The notes below the pieces were generated by a model. That model was not told the DNA's origin. It was given only the letters and a program-made list of their open reading frames with translations, and made no database searches. The position numbers were made by a program, and so were the translations under genes. DNA of 64,000 nt from a virus: positions 1 to 64,000 of the IMG/VR virus record IMGVR_UViG_3300020123_000219, one strand, 5' to 3'. Every line of letters starts with the position of its first letter. Positions within the stretch are counted from its first letter, which is position 1. Below are positions 14,619-23,030 of this stretch, in pieces.

Positions 14619-14857
14619 CCCACGCTAGCGGCCAGCGCATCGAAGTGATGCTGGTCGATCCTGACGACCCGGCGCGGGACATCGAGATCTTCGTCTACCC
14701 CGCACACCCTCCGCACGACCCCTGCGGAGACGGCGCATGCGGCTGCGCAGGGCGAAGCATGCTGCTGACCGACCAGCTCGGACGCGGGCTGCTAGACCAG
14801 CTGCACACGTTCTACGACCAGGGAATCCAGACGGTGAAGACCTATGAACCTCGTTAG
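14615..14857 (+). CDS. Unknown protein (80 aa)
   Basis: Starts in an ATGA overlap. MTHASGQRIEVMLVDPDDPA and a Cys-containing turn (CGDGACGCAGR) precede LLDQLHTFYDQGIQTVKTY. Similar-looking small beta proteins are common in actinophage early regions. No named family. Confidence 0.6.
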   Translation: MTHASGQRIEVMLVDPDDPARDIEIFVYPAHPPHDPCGDGACGCAGRSMLLTDQLGRGLLDQLHTFYDQGIQTVKTYEPR

Positions 14858-15116
14858 CGAGCACATGATCGACGCCGCGTTCGCGGCCTACATAGAAGAT
14901 CACTGCCTCCCGTACATGGCCCGCGCCAGCGAGTACATCGACGACGACAGCACCGGGAGCCTGCGCGAGACCCAGATCGGGGAGCTGAGGGAAGCCGACC
15001 GGGAAGCCGACCGGATGAACCGGGAGTTCCTGCGGAAGGTTCTCGAAGCAGCGATGCGGGCGTGGGCAGCCGACGAGCACACCCGCCTGGGCGAGGAGAT
15101 CGAGGATGGAAGGTAA
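14844..15116 (+). CDS. Unknown helical acidic protein (90 aa)
   Basis: MNLVSEHMIDAAFAAYIEDH then ELREADREADRMNREFLRKV: alpha-helical and highly charged. Overlaps both neighbours by 10-14 nt. No family recognised. Confidence 0.65.
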   Translation: MNLVSEHMIDAAFAAYIEDHCLPYMARASEYIDDDSTGSLRETQIGELREADREADRMNREFLRKVLEAAMRAWAADEHTRLGEEIEDGR

Positions 15117-15201
15117 CTGCACCGGGGTCACATCGACATGCACGTGCCTGTGCACTCCGTGCCTGGGCGGCGACCATTGCGACACGACCCATGACAAGTG
15201 A
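15106..15201 (+). CDS. Tiny Cys-rich protein (31 aa)
   Basis: MEGNCTGVTSTCTCLCTPCL followed by GGDHCDTTHDK: six Cys and two His. Embedded in the chain of overlapping short genes, but shortness keeps confidence moderate. Confidence 0.45.
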   Translation: MEGNCTGVTSTCTCLCTPCLGGDHCDTTHDK

Positions 15202-15409
15202 CCCGCTGCTGACCCCCGCCGAGCACGCGGTGCTGGACATCACCGAAATGCTCGCCGGGACGATGAAGAGGAAGAGGAAGAATGACGACTGCCAGCGTTG
15301 TCCGCGTCGCACCGCCCAGCCTCGAACGGCGGTCCCGCGAGCAGTGGCTGCAGCAGCGCCGGTCCGGGATCGGCGGGTCCGACATCGCGGCGATCCTCGG
15401 CTTCGATGA
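15191..15409 (+). CDS. Possible small protein overlapping the exonuclease gene (72 aa)
   Basis: MTSDPLLTPAEHAVLDITEM is followed by LAGTMKRKRKND and looks protein-like, and the ATG overlaps the previous stop. After ~15,290 the frame overlaps the YqaJ gene and looks like a shadow frame, so only the first ~30 residues are convincing. Confidence 0.3.
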   Translation: MTSDPLLTPAEHAVLDITEMLAGTMKRKRKNDDCQRCPRRTAQPRTAVPRAVAAAAPVRDRRVRHRGDPRLR

Positions 15410-16331
15410 CCGCCGGACCGCGCTGGACGTGTACTTCGACAAGAAAGGCATGGGCGAGGCCCGCCGCACCGCGCAGATGGACGAGGCCGCGCGGTTCGGG
15501 CACCTCCACGAGGAACTGGTCGCCCGCGAGTTCGCCCGCCGGGCCGGGCTCCGGCTCTACCCCTCTCCCGGGACGCTGGCCCGCGCCGACAAGCCGTGGA
15601 TGCGGGCCAGCATCGACCGGCTCGTCGCCACGCCCCCCGCCCGGCGTGCCCGCACCGTGAAAGTGCCCCTGGAAGTCAAGACCCGGTCCGCGTACCAGTC
15701 CCAGCAGTGGCAGGACGAGCCCGCCGACCCGCCCGCGATCCAGCTCCAGTGGTACCTCGCCGTCACCGGGGCCAGCCACGGCTACCTCGCCGCGCTCATC
15801 GGCGGGAACAGCCTGCGCTGGTACCGGGTGGCCCGGGACGACGAGCTGATCGGCATGCTCATCGACGCGGGCGAGGAATTCATGCAGCGCCTCGCCGACG
15901 ACAACCCGCCCCCGCCGGGCGGGTCACCGCGCACCGCCCTGCTGCTGGACTCGGTGTGGGACGCCGAGCCCGGCAGCTTCCTGAACCTGACCCCGGAACA
16001 GGCGTCGCACATGAGAGCCATGCGCACCGTGGTGAAAACGTGCGATGCCAGGATCGAGCGGGCCACGTGGCGCCGCGAGGCCGCGATCAACGACATGAAG
16101 ATGATCATGGGCGACGCGGAAGTCGCCGTCGCGGGCACCGAAGTGCTCGCCACCTGGCGCCGCAACGGCACGTTCCGGCAGAGATACCTGACCGCCGACC
16201 ACCCCGACATCGCCGCGAAGTACTCGAAGTCAACTGTGAAGATAGACACGAAACGGCTGCAGGAAGACGAACCTGACCTGTACCGTGCCTACCGCAGCCG
16301 CGCCTTCCGCATAGCAGACGGGACGACATGA
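15282..16331 (+). CDS. YqaJ-family exonuclease (viral recombinase exonuclease)
   Basis: 349 aa. N-terminal nuclease fold with GIGGSDIAAILG (~29-40), E/H-containing helix (EAARFGHLHEELVAREFARR), ASIDRL (~108) and LEVKT (~127), the D...E-x-K pattern of YqaJ/lambda-exo nucleases. It should resect dsDNA ends 5'-3' to give ssDNA for the RecT annealer at 18262. In most phages the two genes are adjacent; here a seryl-tRNA synthetase and two small genes sit between them. Follows GAGGAAGAGGAAG. Confidence 0.9.
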   Translation: MTTASVVRVAPPSLERRSREQWLQQRRSGIGGSDIAAILGFDDRRTALDVYFDKKGMGEARRTAQMDEAARFGHLHEELVAREFARRAGLRLYPSPGTLARADKPWMRASIDRLVATPPARRARTVKVPLEVKTRSAYQSQQWQDEPADPPAIQLQWYLAVTGASHGYLAALIGGNSLRWYRVARDDELIGMLIDAGEEFMQRLADDNPPPPGGSPRTALLLDSVWDAEPGSFLNLTPEQASHMRAMRTVVKTCDARIERATWRREAAINDMKMIMGDAEVAVAGTEVLATWRRNGTFRQRYLTADHPDIAAKYSKSTVKIDTKRLQEDEPDLYRAYRSRAFRIADGTT

Positions 16332-16537
16332 TGCCGGACATCATGGACTGGCCGTTCTGGCTGAAAGACGACGGAACCATCGAGTGCATGCTCGTCACTG
16401 CCAGAACGGAAGACGGTGACCGCAGGCTGACGTACTGCGGCCTGCCGATCCTGCAAGGGAGCACCCTCGGCGAGCTGCACGACAACATCGAAGGGCATGC
16501 CAGGCACGTCCACGGGCACGAAGCGGAGAGGCCGTGA
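16328..16537 (+). CDS. Unknown protein (69 aa)
   Basis: Begins MMPDIMDWPFWLKDDGTIEC in an ATGA overlap with the exonuclease gene; LTYCGLPILQGSTLGELHDN and a His-rich end (HARHVHGHE) follow. Possibly an accessory factor. No family recognised. Confidence 0.65.
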   Translation: MMPDIMDWPFWLKDDGTIECMLVTARTEDGDRRLTYCGLPILQGSTLGELHDNIEGHARHVHGHEAERP

Positions 16538-16590
16538 TCCATGGCCACGTACCCGAAGTCTGGCAAGCGAGCTGACCCAGGGAGGAAATA

Positions 16591-17871
16591 ATGATCGACT
16601 CGAATCTACTGCTTGATCAGCCGGGAACGGTCGTCGCGGCGCTAGCGCGCAGAGGCGTTGCGTCGGATCTCGTCCTTTCCGCCAGGGATGCCCTGATCCT
16701 TCGCCGGACTATCTTGACTGAGGTCGAAGGGCTCCGCGCCGAGATGAACTCGCGCTCGAAGCAGGTCGGGAAACTGATCGCGGCCAACGATCCGAACGCC
16801 GCTGGCGAGCGCGAGGCGCTGGCGGACCTCAAGTCTCGTCTCGCCGAGAAAGAGGTCGCGTTTCGGGAGGCTGAGAGCAACTCACGATCGCTCCTGCTAG
16901 TCTTGCCGAACTTGCCCTCACCGAACGCACCAGATGGTCTCGACGAGTCGTGCAATGTTGTTCTCCGGGTCGAAGGACCTCCGGCTGACAAATACAACCC
17001 AGCGGACTACCGCCCGCACTGGGAGGTCGCGGGCGACCTTGGAATCTTCGATCCCGAGCGCGCCGCAAAGCTGAGCGGTTCTGGTTTCTCGTTGCTCTCT
17101 GGTGACGGGGCAAGGCTGATCCGTGCTCTCGTGCAGTTTGGCCTCGACCTCAACCGTGATAAATACCGTGAGGTCCTTGTCCCGCACATGGTGCGCAGCG
17201 AAGTCTTCGAAGGCACTGGTCACCTGCCTAAATTCGCCGATGACGCTTACAACACCACCCTGGACAATCTGTGGTTGATCCCGACCGGTGAGGTTCCACT
17301 GACCGGCATGCACCGAGGTGAGCTATTCGAACAAGATGAACTGCCGAAGCGTTATATGGCGTACTCGGTCTGCTTCAGGCGAGAAGCCGGATCGGCCGGG
17401 AAGGATACGCGAGGCCTTCAGCGGCTTCACGAGTTCCATAAGGTCGAGCTTGTTCGTATCTGTACGGCAGAGACGGTTCAAGACGAATTTGAGGGCCTGC
17501 TGGCGGATGCCGAGCGGCCTCTTCAGCTTCTGGAACTGCCTTACCGGGTTGTCGACCTGGCTGCGGGCGATCTTACGTTCTCGTCCTCACGCATCTTCGA
17601 CCTAGAGGTTCACTCGCCCGGCGTCGATCGCTGGCTCGAAGTCTCTTCAGTCGGAAACTTTACCGACTTCCAGCCCAGGCGAAGCAATATCCGATACCGC
17701 GCCGGAGCTGGTCAGACTAGGCCGCCCTACTACCTCAACGGATCGGCCATGGCTACTCCGCGGATGTGGGCCGCAATTATCGAGCACGGCCAAAGGGAGG
17801 ATGGCACGGTTGCGCTTCCTGAGCCGCTGGTGTCCTACATGGGCAAGAAAGTGCTGGAACCGGAGAAATAG
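16591..17871 (+). CDS. serS: Seryl-tRNA synthetase, full length
   Basis: 426 aa, the normal bacterial length. The N-terminal coiled-coil tRNA arm spans ~30-100 (GLRAEMNSRSKQVGKLIAAN). The catalytic core has IPTGEVPLT (230-238; canonical TAE is TGE here), motif 2 FRREAGSAGKDTRGLQRLHE (262-281), EVSSVGNFTDFQPRR (canonical SSCSNFxDFQARR) and motif 3 LNGSAMATPRM with R391. It charges tRNA-Ser with serine. It has its own GGGAGG site and visibly more T/A third positions than its neighbours, pointing to recent transfer. Actinomycete SerRS paralogs are known for self-resistance to SerRS inhibitors (albomycin) or supply of seryl-tRNA for natural products (valanimycin); whether either applies is unknown. 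Confidence 0.93.
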   Translation: MIDSNLLLDQPGTVVAALARRGVASDLVLSARDALILRRTILTEVEGLRAEMNSRSKQVGKLIAANDPNAAGEREALADLKSRLAEKEVAFREAESNSRSLLLVLPNLPSPNAPDGLDESCNVVLRVEGPPADKYNPADYRPHWEVAGDLGIFDPERAAKLSGSGFSLLSGDGARLIRALVQFGLDLNRDKYREVLVPHMVRSEVFEGTGHLPKFADDAYNTTLDNLWLIPTGEVPLTGMHRGELFEQDELPKRYMAYSVCFRREAGSAGKDTRGLQRLHEFHKVELVRICTAETVQDEFEGLLADAERPLQLLELPYRVVDLAAGDLTFSSSRIFDLEVHSPGVDRWLEVSSVGNFTDFQPRRSNIRYRAGAGQTRPPYYLNGSAMATPRMWAAIIEHGQREDGTVALPEPLVSYMGKKVLEPEK

Positions 17872-17891
17872 CGTGGTCTCAGTCGGGCGGC

Positions 17892-18209
17892 GTGGTTCTC
17901 ATGACCTTTAACCACGTATCGGCGTGGCCGGGCTACCTCGGGGTGTTCAACGCGGGCCTGCTCACAGGCGCGGTCATCGCTGCCCTGGTGCTCCTTACCC
18001 GGCGCCCCCGCCCCCGCCCGGTTCAGGCCACGGTGCTGCGCTGCCTGCGGGTGCAGGTGCGCCTCACCTGCGACTGCGGCAACCAGCAGGAAAGCGACGT
18101 TCCCTACGAGGACGGGATGAGCGAGGTCGCGGTGACCTGCGACGAGTGCGGGGAGACGCTGTGGATGGAAGTTCCGCCAGAAGTGGCTGCTTTCCTCAGC
18201 GAAGAGTAG
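17892..18209 (+). CDS. Membrane-anchored zinc-ribbon protein (105 aa)
   Basis: One N-terminal hydrophobic segment (VFNAGLLTGAVIAALVLLTR), then a cytoplasmic ribbon with TCDCGNQQES and TCDECGETLW. The start could be GTG 17892 or ATG 17901. Lies directly downstream of serS. Function unknown. Confidence 0.65.
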   Translation: MVLMTFNHVSAWPGYLGVFNAGLLTGAVIAALVLLTRRPRPRPVQATVLRCLRVQVRLTCDCGNQQESDVPYEDGMSEVAVTCDECGETLWMEVPPEVAAFLSEE

Positions 18210-18261
18210 ATGTCAGACCCTGTGGATACGATGCTGCCAAAGCGACGAGAAAGGAACCAGG

Positions 18262-19356
18262 TTGAGCCTCACTGACCGAGTCCGCGACGCCCGCAGCAGC
18301 AACCCCGGAACCGCCGTGGACGTGGTGAAGGAAAAGACCGCGACCATGCGGCACGTCCTGGACTCCATGTCCGGCGAGTTCGCGAAGGCGCTGCCCTCCC
18401 ACATCCCCCCTGCCCTGTTCATCCGCACCACCCTGACCTGCGTGCAGAAGTCGCCGCTGCTGCTGGACTGCACCGCCGAGTCGTTCCTCGGCGCGCTCAT
18501 GTCCTGCGCCACCCTCGGCCTCATGCCCGGCACCAAGGAAGCCGCGCTCGTCCCGTTCGGCAAGACCTGCACCCTGATCCCGCAATGGCAGGGAATGGTC
18601 AAGATGATGTACAACTCCGGGCAGGTCGAGTCCGTCATCGCCGAATTCATCTGCGAGAAAGACGAGTGGGCGTACGTCCCGTCGATGCGGCAGCCCGGCG
18701 ACTTCTTCCACCGGCCCTCGCAGGACGAGGACCGTGGCCATGTCATCCGCGCCTACGCGTTCGCGTGGCTCCTCAACGGGGGCAGGAGCCGCGTCTCCAT
18801 CCTCACCCGCACCCAGGCAGAGGAAATCAGGGACCGGTTCTCCAGGAACTACGCCCGCGCCGAGCAGAACGGCAAGCGGAACTCGACCTGGCACACCGAC
18901 TTCGACGCGATGTGGCGGAAGTCCGCGATCCGCAGGATCTGGGACTACGTCCCGTCGAGCGCGGAGATGCACGCGTTCAACTCCATGGCCGACGAGGACG
19001 GGGAGATCACCAGCACCTATGCCTCCCCCGCCCCGGCCAGGGTGAGCCCGGCTATCCCGGGCGAGGCACCGGGTGAGCTGGACGCTGCCGTGCCAGAGCT
19101 GGCGGAGCTGAACGCAATGTTCGGGACCTATTTCCCCGGTGCCGTTCCAGGTGACATACTCGAAATGAGGTCGGAATTCACCGGACGCGACATCGCGGAC
19201 GTTTCCATGCTAGACGCGGCTGATATAGGTGATATGATGGACGCGTTCAGGACGGCCGAAGCGACCACCGAGTCAGCGGACCCGGCCGAGGTAGCGACCG
19301 CGTTCCGCGAGCTGCTCACCTACGCAGCAGCAGGACCGCCTGAGACCAGGAACTGA
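18262..19356 (+). CDS. recT: RecT-family single-strand annealing protein
   Basis: 364 aa. The RecT core includes SFLGALMSCATLGLMPGTKE, LIPQWQGMVKMMYNSGQVES (LIPGY-type motif) and a conserved C-terminal block FDAMWRKSAIRRIWDYVP. The last ~100 residues are an acidic, low-complexity tail. It anneals ssDNA made by the YqaJ exonuclease for recombination-dependent replication. TTG start behind GAAAGGAACC. Confidence 0.9.
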   Translation: MSLTDRVRDARSSNPGTAVDVVKEKTATMRHVLDSMSGEFAKALPSHIPPALFIRTTLTCVQKSPLLLDCTAESFLGALMSCATLGLMPGTKEAALVPFGKTCTLIPQWQGMVKMMYNSGQVESVIAEFICEKDEWAYVPSMRQPGDFFHRPSQDEDRGHVIRAYAFAWLLNGGRSRVSILTRTQAEEIRDRFSRNYARAEQNGKRNSTWHTDFDAMWRKSAIRRIWDYVPSSAEMHAFNSMADEDGEITSTYASPAPARVSPAIPGEAPGELDAAVPELAELNAMFGTYFPGAVPGDILEMRSEFTGRDIADVSMLDAADIGDMMDAFRTAEATTESADPAEVATAFRELLTYAAAGPPETRN

Positions 19357-19373
19357 AAAGGAACGGGAACCTA

Positions 19374-19928
19374 ATGGCAAGACGCGACTACGTGGCCGAC
19401 ATGACGGCCTACATCAAGGAACGCATCCCTGAAGGGGACTACGTCACGGCCAAGGTGGCGAAGCTGATCTTCGAGCAGGTCAAATCCGACGACCCTGACC
19501 TGCTCAGCGGCTGGCTCATGGCCTGCGGGCCGTCGCTGATCAGCAGGCAGATCGGCCACGCCCGCCTCGCGAGCCACGCGACCGCGCGCCGGTCCCTGAA
19601 GAGGGAACGGTTCGCGGCGGCGGCAGCGGCCTTCAGCCAGGGAAACCCCGAGCCGCTGAAAGATTACCTGGACGAGCTGCAGTACCGCACCGCCGGTAAC
19701 GTGATCAAGAAACTGGGGAACCTGACCAGCGCGGACTGCCGGTTCATCGCGTCGACCTGCCACGAGGCGTCCGCTACCTACAACTTCGAGGCCGTCTTCA
19801 TGGACGCGCTCGCACGCAAGGTACCGGAAGGGGTCGTGCGGGACCACCTCACCGACGAGCAGGTCGCCGAGCTGAGGTCCAACGTGGCTGACGCGATCCA
19901 GCGCAGGTCGGCTGTCATCAGCGCCTGA
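19374..19928 (+). CDS. Unknown helical protein (184 aa)
   Basis: Starts MARRDYVADMTAYIKERIPE; largely helical with a basic middle (ARLASHATARRSLKRERFAA) and LTSADCRFIASTCHEASATY. Encoded between recT and a 290-aa unknown, so a role in DNA metabolism is plausible, but no domain is recognised. Confidence 0.75.
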   Translation: MARRDYVADMTAYIKERIPEGDYVTAKVAKLIFEQVKSDDPDLLSGWLMACGPSLISRQIGHARLASHATARRSLKRERFAAAAAAFSQGNPEPLKDYLDELQYRTAGNVIKKLGNLTSADCRFIASTCHEASATYNFEAVFMDALARKVPEGVVRDHLTDEQVAELRSNVADAIQRRSAVISA

Positions 19929-19960
19929 CACGAAACAAGGGAAAAGGAAAGGAAACCGAA

Positions 19961-20833
19961 GTGGCTGTTGCCATTCCCCCGGCCGGGAACGTGTTCAAGG
20001 AATATGACGAGCGCGCATGGCCGTACAAGTTCACCGTCGGATTCCGCATCGGCGCCATCGCCGGCGGCATCCCCTCCGACCCGATGATCGCCGAGTCATG
20101 GATCAAGACGAAGATCGCGGGGAAAAGCGAGGAAGATTACCGGGCCATGGTCGCGCAGACCATGCTGGACCGCAACGTGACCCTCGACGAGGCCGTAGCC
20201 CAGGCCAACATCATGAAGAACCTGAACGGGTTCAAGCGGGACACCGAGCTGGGCATGTACATCGAGGGCCGGCAGGTCAAGGCAGCGATGAAGGAAGCAG
20301 TGTCCGTTGCCTGCGCGTCCCCGGAGAACAAGCTGGACATCAGGTCATGGGGCAACACCCGCAAGTACCTGACCAACTACCTCCCCGAGCACGTGTTCGT
20401 CGACGACCTGCGGGTCTACCTGTTCCACGCCTCCGACCACCCCCGCGAGGGCTGCGCCTCGGACTGCGAGGACTGCAAGGAAGGACGCGTGTACAAGGCA
20501 GGCGACCCGTTCCACGAGAAGACCCGGGTGATGCAGACCTTCCCGGTGAACGAGAAGACCCGCCAGTCAGGCATCCAGTACACCGAAGTGTGCGAGGACG
20601 TGTACATCGAGTTCACGGTCCGCACCGACCACCCGTTCACCTACGAAGAGTGGGCGATGATCTGGCTGACCGGCCAGTACCAGGGCGTCGGCGCGCTGCG
20701 GGCGATGGGCATGGGCGTCTACGAGCCCGTCAAGTTCACGCAGATCCGGGGACCGGCCATCAAGAAGGCCGGCAAGTCCGGCGGCCCCAAGAAAAAGGAA
20801 GCCGCAGGCGCAGGCGAGGATGAAGAAGACTGA
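19961..20833 (+). CDS. Unknown protein (290 aa), probable DNA-metabolism module
   Basis: Behind AGGGAAAAGGAAAGG. MAVAIPPAGNVFKEYDERAW, a helical centre (SEEDYRAMVAQTMLDRNVTL), a Cys cluster CASDCEDCKEG and a Gly-containing GVGALRAMGMGVYEPV segment, then a charged Lys/Glu tail. It looks well conserved in composition but I cannot assign a family. Confidence 0.75.
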   Translation: MAVAIPPAGNVFKEYDERAWPYKFTVGFRIGAIAGGIPSDPMIAESWIKTKIAGKSEEDYRAMVAQTMLDRNVTLDEAVAQANIMKNLNGFKRDTELGMYIEGRQVKAAMKEAVSVACASPENKLDIRSWGNTRKYLTNYLPEHVFVDDLRVYLFHASDHPREGCASDCEDCKEGRVYKAGDPFHEKTRVMQTFPVNEKTRQSGIQYTEVCEDVYIEFTVRTDHPFTYEEWAMIWLTGQYQGVGALRAMGMGVYEPVKFTQIRGPAIKKAGKSGGPKKKEAAGAGEDEED

Positions 20834-21098
20834 CCCGCCGCCCCGGCAGTCCTGCGGGTACCTGACCGGGATCATGCTGCACAGGGTGCACGGCGAGAAG
20901 CTGTGCGCCCTGTGCAGGGCACGCGCCGGGGACACTACCCCCGACCCCCCGCCGCCCCCGCAGCTCCCCCCCGACGCGCATGTCCCGCACCGCCGCCGCG
21001 CCATCATCGTCCGCGACACTCCCACGGCTGAAAGGATCATCCCCGTAGGGAAAGGACCCGGGAAAAGAGGTGACTATGGTTTCCCCAGCATTTTCTGA
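20820..21098 (+). CDS. Small HNH-less zinc-knuckle protein (92 aa)
   Basis: CGYLTGIMLHRVHGEKLCAL then CRARAG resembles the CG...H..G...C-x2-C module of many small actinophage proteins. A Pro-rich middle and a basic end follow. Overlaps both neighbours. Function unknown. Confidence 0.65.
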   Translation: MKKTDPPPRQSCGYLTGIMLHRVHGEKLCALCRARAGDTTPDPPPPPQLPPDAHVPHRRRAIIVRDTPTAERIIPVGKGPGKRGDYGFPSIF

Positions 21099-21702
21099 GG
21101 CTTCACCGGCATTGTCAGATACCTTCCCGCGCTCGCGGTCGCAGGTGCGCCGCCTCGCCGTGATGGACGGCGAAGACCCCGACGAGGCGGTAGCGGACTT
21201 CATCGCCGCGCAGCTGGACCGGCTGTCCCTGCCCGTGCTGTGCTGGGACCTGGACTCCACCATCGCCGACACCCTGCACCGCCAGCCCATGATCGCGAAG
21301 ATCAAGGCAGGGGAAAGCACGTGGGATGACTACTCACTGGCCTGTACGGACGACAAGCTCATCCCCGGCACCGCCTGGCTCATGGACATGCTCAGGGAAC
21401 GGCACCGGCACTTCATCATCACCGGCCGGTCCGAGATCGCCAGGGAACTGACCACCGAATGGCTCGGGATACGGGGCGTGCCCTGGGACCGGCTCATCAT
21501 GCGCAGGCAGGGCGACCACCGTCCCAACGCGGAACTGAAGATCGCGATCCTCCGCGCACTCAAGACAGAGAGCGTCCCTGTCGCCGGGTTCTTCGAGGAC
21601 TGGCCCGAAGCTGCGGCCAGGATCAGGTCCGAGTTCCCGTCCCTGCCCGTCGTGGTGCTCAACCCCTGCTACCCAGCAGGCGCCCCCCACGCCAACGCGT
21701 AG
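21076..21702 (+). CDS. HAD-superfamily phosphatase (polynucleotide 3'-phosphatase-like)
   Basis: 208 aa. HAD motif I LCWDLDSTIADT (D-x-D), motif II FIITGRSE and motif III GFFEDWPEAA, as in HAD phosphatases and the phosphatase half of T4-type polynucleotide kinase. Probably removes 3' phosphates or acts on nucleotides. ATG 21076 follows AAGAGGTG; an in-frame GTG six bases earlier is possible. Confidence 0.8.
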   Translation: MVSPAFSEASPALSDTFPRSRSQVRRLAVMDGEDPDEAVADFIAAQLDRLSLPVLCWDLDSTIADTLHRQPMIAKIKAGESTWDDYSLACTDDKLIPGTAWLMDMLRERHRHFIITGRSEIARELTTEWLGIRGVPWDRLIMRRQGDHRPNAELKIAILRALKTESVPVAGFFEDWPEAAARIRSEFPSLPVVVLNPCYPAGAPHANA

Positions 21703-21711
21703 CATGTAAAC

Positions 21712-22122
21712 GTGGCTGTTGAGAACCACGCCGGGGCGGGCGCAGAGTTCCCGGCCACCGCCCGGGTTCCCGCCTCGCACGGGGGAACCCGGGCACCACG
21801 ACGCAGGCCCGAAGAAGAGTTCGCGGAGAAAATCCGTGCCCTCATCAAGATGAAACCGTCCCTGAAAGCCTTCCACGCCCGCGACTCGCGCATGTCCTGG
21901 GGGCCTGGCTTTCCCGACCTGGTAATCGCAGGCCCTGCAGGGGTCCTTTTCCGTGAGCTGAAAGCCGGAACCAGGCTCAGCCCGAACCAGAAAGCATGGA
22001 TCGCTTTGCTGGAACAAGCCAAAGCAGACGTGGAAGTGTGGACGCCGGCGGACCTGCAATCCGGCAGGATATGGGCACAGCTTAACGCGATATCGTTCAC
22101 GTTCCCCCCGATCGTGCTGTGA
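21712..22122 (+). CDS. VRR-NUC family nuclease (Holliday-junction resolvase-like)
   Basis: 136 aa. A compact PD-(D/E)xK fold: EEEFAEKIRALIKMKPSLKA, GPGFPDLVIAGPAGVLFREL (D...E-x-K with RELKAG), and SPNQKAWIALLEQAKADVEV, the Q-x-x-W helix of VRR-NUC domains. Structure-specific nucleases of this family act in phage recombination or repair. Fits the RecT/exonuclease neighbourhood. Confidence 0.85.
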   Translation: MAVENHAGAGAEFPATARVPASHGGTRAPRRRPEEEFAEKIRALIKMKPSLKAFHARDSRMSWGPGFPDLVIAGPAGVLFRELKAGTRLSPNQKAWIALLEQAKADVEVWTPADLQSGRIWAQLNAISFTFPPIVL

Positions 22123-22331
22123 GCGGGCTGCAGTGCGGTTTCCCGGCGTCCCCGCAGCACGCGAAACCGCAGGAAATCGTATTCGGCCCGATCGGCGGCA
22201 GCTCCCGCAAGATAACGCCTGACGGCTGGCACAGGATCGTCCCCGGATACGAGGGAAAGCTCACTGCCCTCGGCCTGGGTGCCCCCGCATTCGCCTGGAT
22301 AGATGCACGGCCCGAACGGCAAGGAGAATGA
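22119..22331 (+). CDS. Unknown protein (70 aa)
   Basis: Starts in a GTGA-type overlap: MSGLQCGFPASPQHAKPQEI and DGWHRIVPGYEGKLTALGLG. No domain recognised. Third-position bias supports coding. Confidence 0.6.
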   Translation: MSGLQCGFPASPQHAKPQEIVFGPIGGSSRKITPDGWHRIVPGYEGKLTALGLGAPAFAWIDARPERQGE

Positions 22332-22334
22332 ACG

Positions 22335-22472
22335 ATGGCGCCGAAACCGCCAAGGCCCGCGCTTCCGGGCTGCACCCGCTGCGGGAGGCAGCACCGGACC
22401 GGCCAGGTGTGCCCCCTTCCCAAGCCTCCCCCGCCGCCCGACCAGCTGCCTGATCCCGATCCGCAGGAATGA
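22335..22472 (+). CDS. Tiny Cys/Pro-rich protein (45 aa)
   Basis: MAPKPPRPALPGCTRCGRQH then RTGQVCPLPKPPPPPDQLP. A C-x2-C...C minimal knuckle with a proline tail. AAGGAGAATGAACG upstream is a good ribosome site. Overlaps the next ATG. Confidence 0.55.
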   Translation: MAPKPPRPALPGCTRCGRQHRTGQVCPLPKPPPPPDQLPDPDPQE

Positions 22473-22714
22473 GCGCGTCACCCCGGCTGCCGTACGGATG
22501 GGGAAGCTGGGCGGTAACCGCCCGGTTCATGACCGACGCCACAGGGGAACAGTGGACGCGGCAGCGCATCTACTCGGCGTGGTCACGGCGGCGGGTCAAC
22601 GGGTTCCCTGAGCTGTGCGACGTGCGCGGCGTGCCCGCGTTCCGGATGGAAGATGTCCTGACCTGGTACTATGCGAGGAAAAGGAACGGAAGGAAACGGC
22701 ATGTCCCTGACTGA
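22469..22714 (+). CDS. Small helix-turn-helix-like protein (81 aa)
   Basis: WAVTARFMTDATGEQWTRQR then SAWSRRRVNGFPELCDVRGV and RMEDVLTWYYARKR have the shape of an excisionase-like winged helix (start helix, turn, RVNGFPE-type wing). It may bind DNA as a regulator; the direct target is unknown. Confidence 0.6.
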   Translation: MSASPRLPYGWGSWAVTARFMTDATGEQWTRQRIYSAWSRRRVNGFPELCDVRGVPAFRMEDVLTWYYARKRNGRKRHVPD

Positions 22715-23015
22715 TGCTGAGAGGATCATCCTCATCGCCACCGAGGCGGCAGCATCGTCGGTCGCGGGACAGATGCTCCTGCCCCTCGCCCTGCACATGG
22801 CCGACGAGTACCGCCTGGCCCTGCCCGACCTGGATGACGTGACCATCTCCCGGGTCCTCATCCAGGTGTGCGGCAAGCTCGCGGCCCTGTCCGTGCACAT
22901 GGGCATGGGATCGTTCTGGAACACGTTCCCCCCTGCCGACCTGGCCGGCAACCTCGCTATCGCGTTCGGCACGGCGGCACGCGACCTGGCAGGATTCGAG
23001 CTAGACATCCCCTGA
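22701..23015 (+). CDS. Unknown helical protein (104 aa)
   Basis: ATG 22701 follows GGAAGGAAACGG; the longer upstream frame lies in the previous gene. MSLTDAERIILIATEAAASS and LTHMADEY-type helices form an all-alpha fold. No family recognised. Confidence 0.65.
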   Translation: MSLTDAERIILIATEAAASSVAGQMLLPLALHMADEYRLALPDLDDVTISRVLIQVCGKLAALSVHMGMGSFWNTFPPADLAGNLAIAFGTAARDLAGFELDIP

Positions 23016-23030
23016 CCCTGTTGGAGTTGA

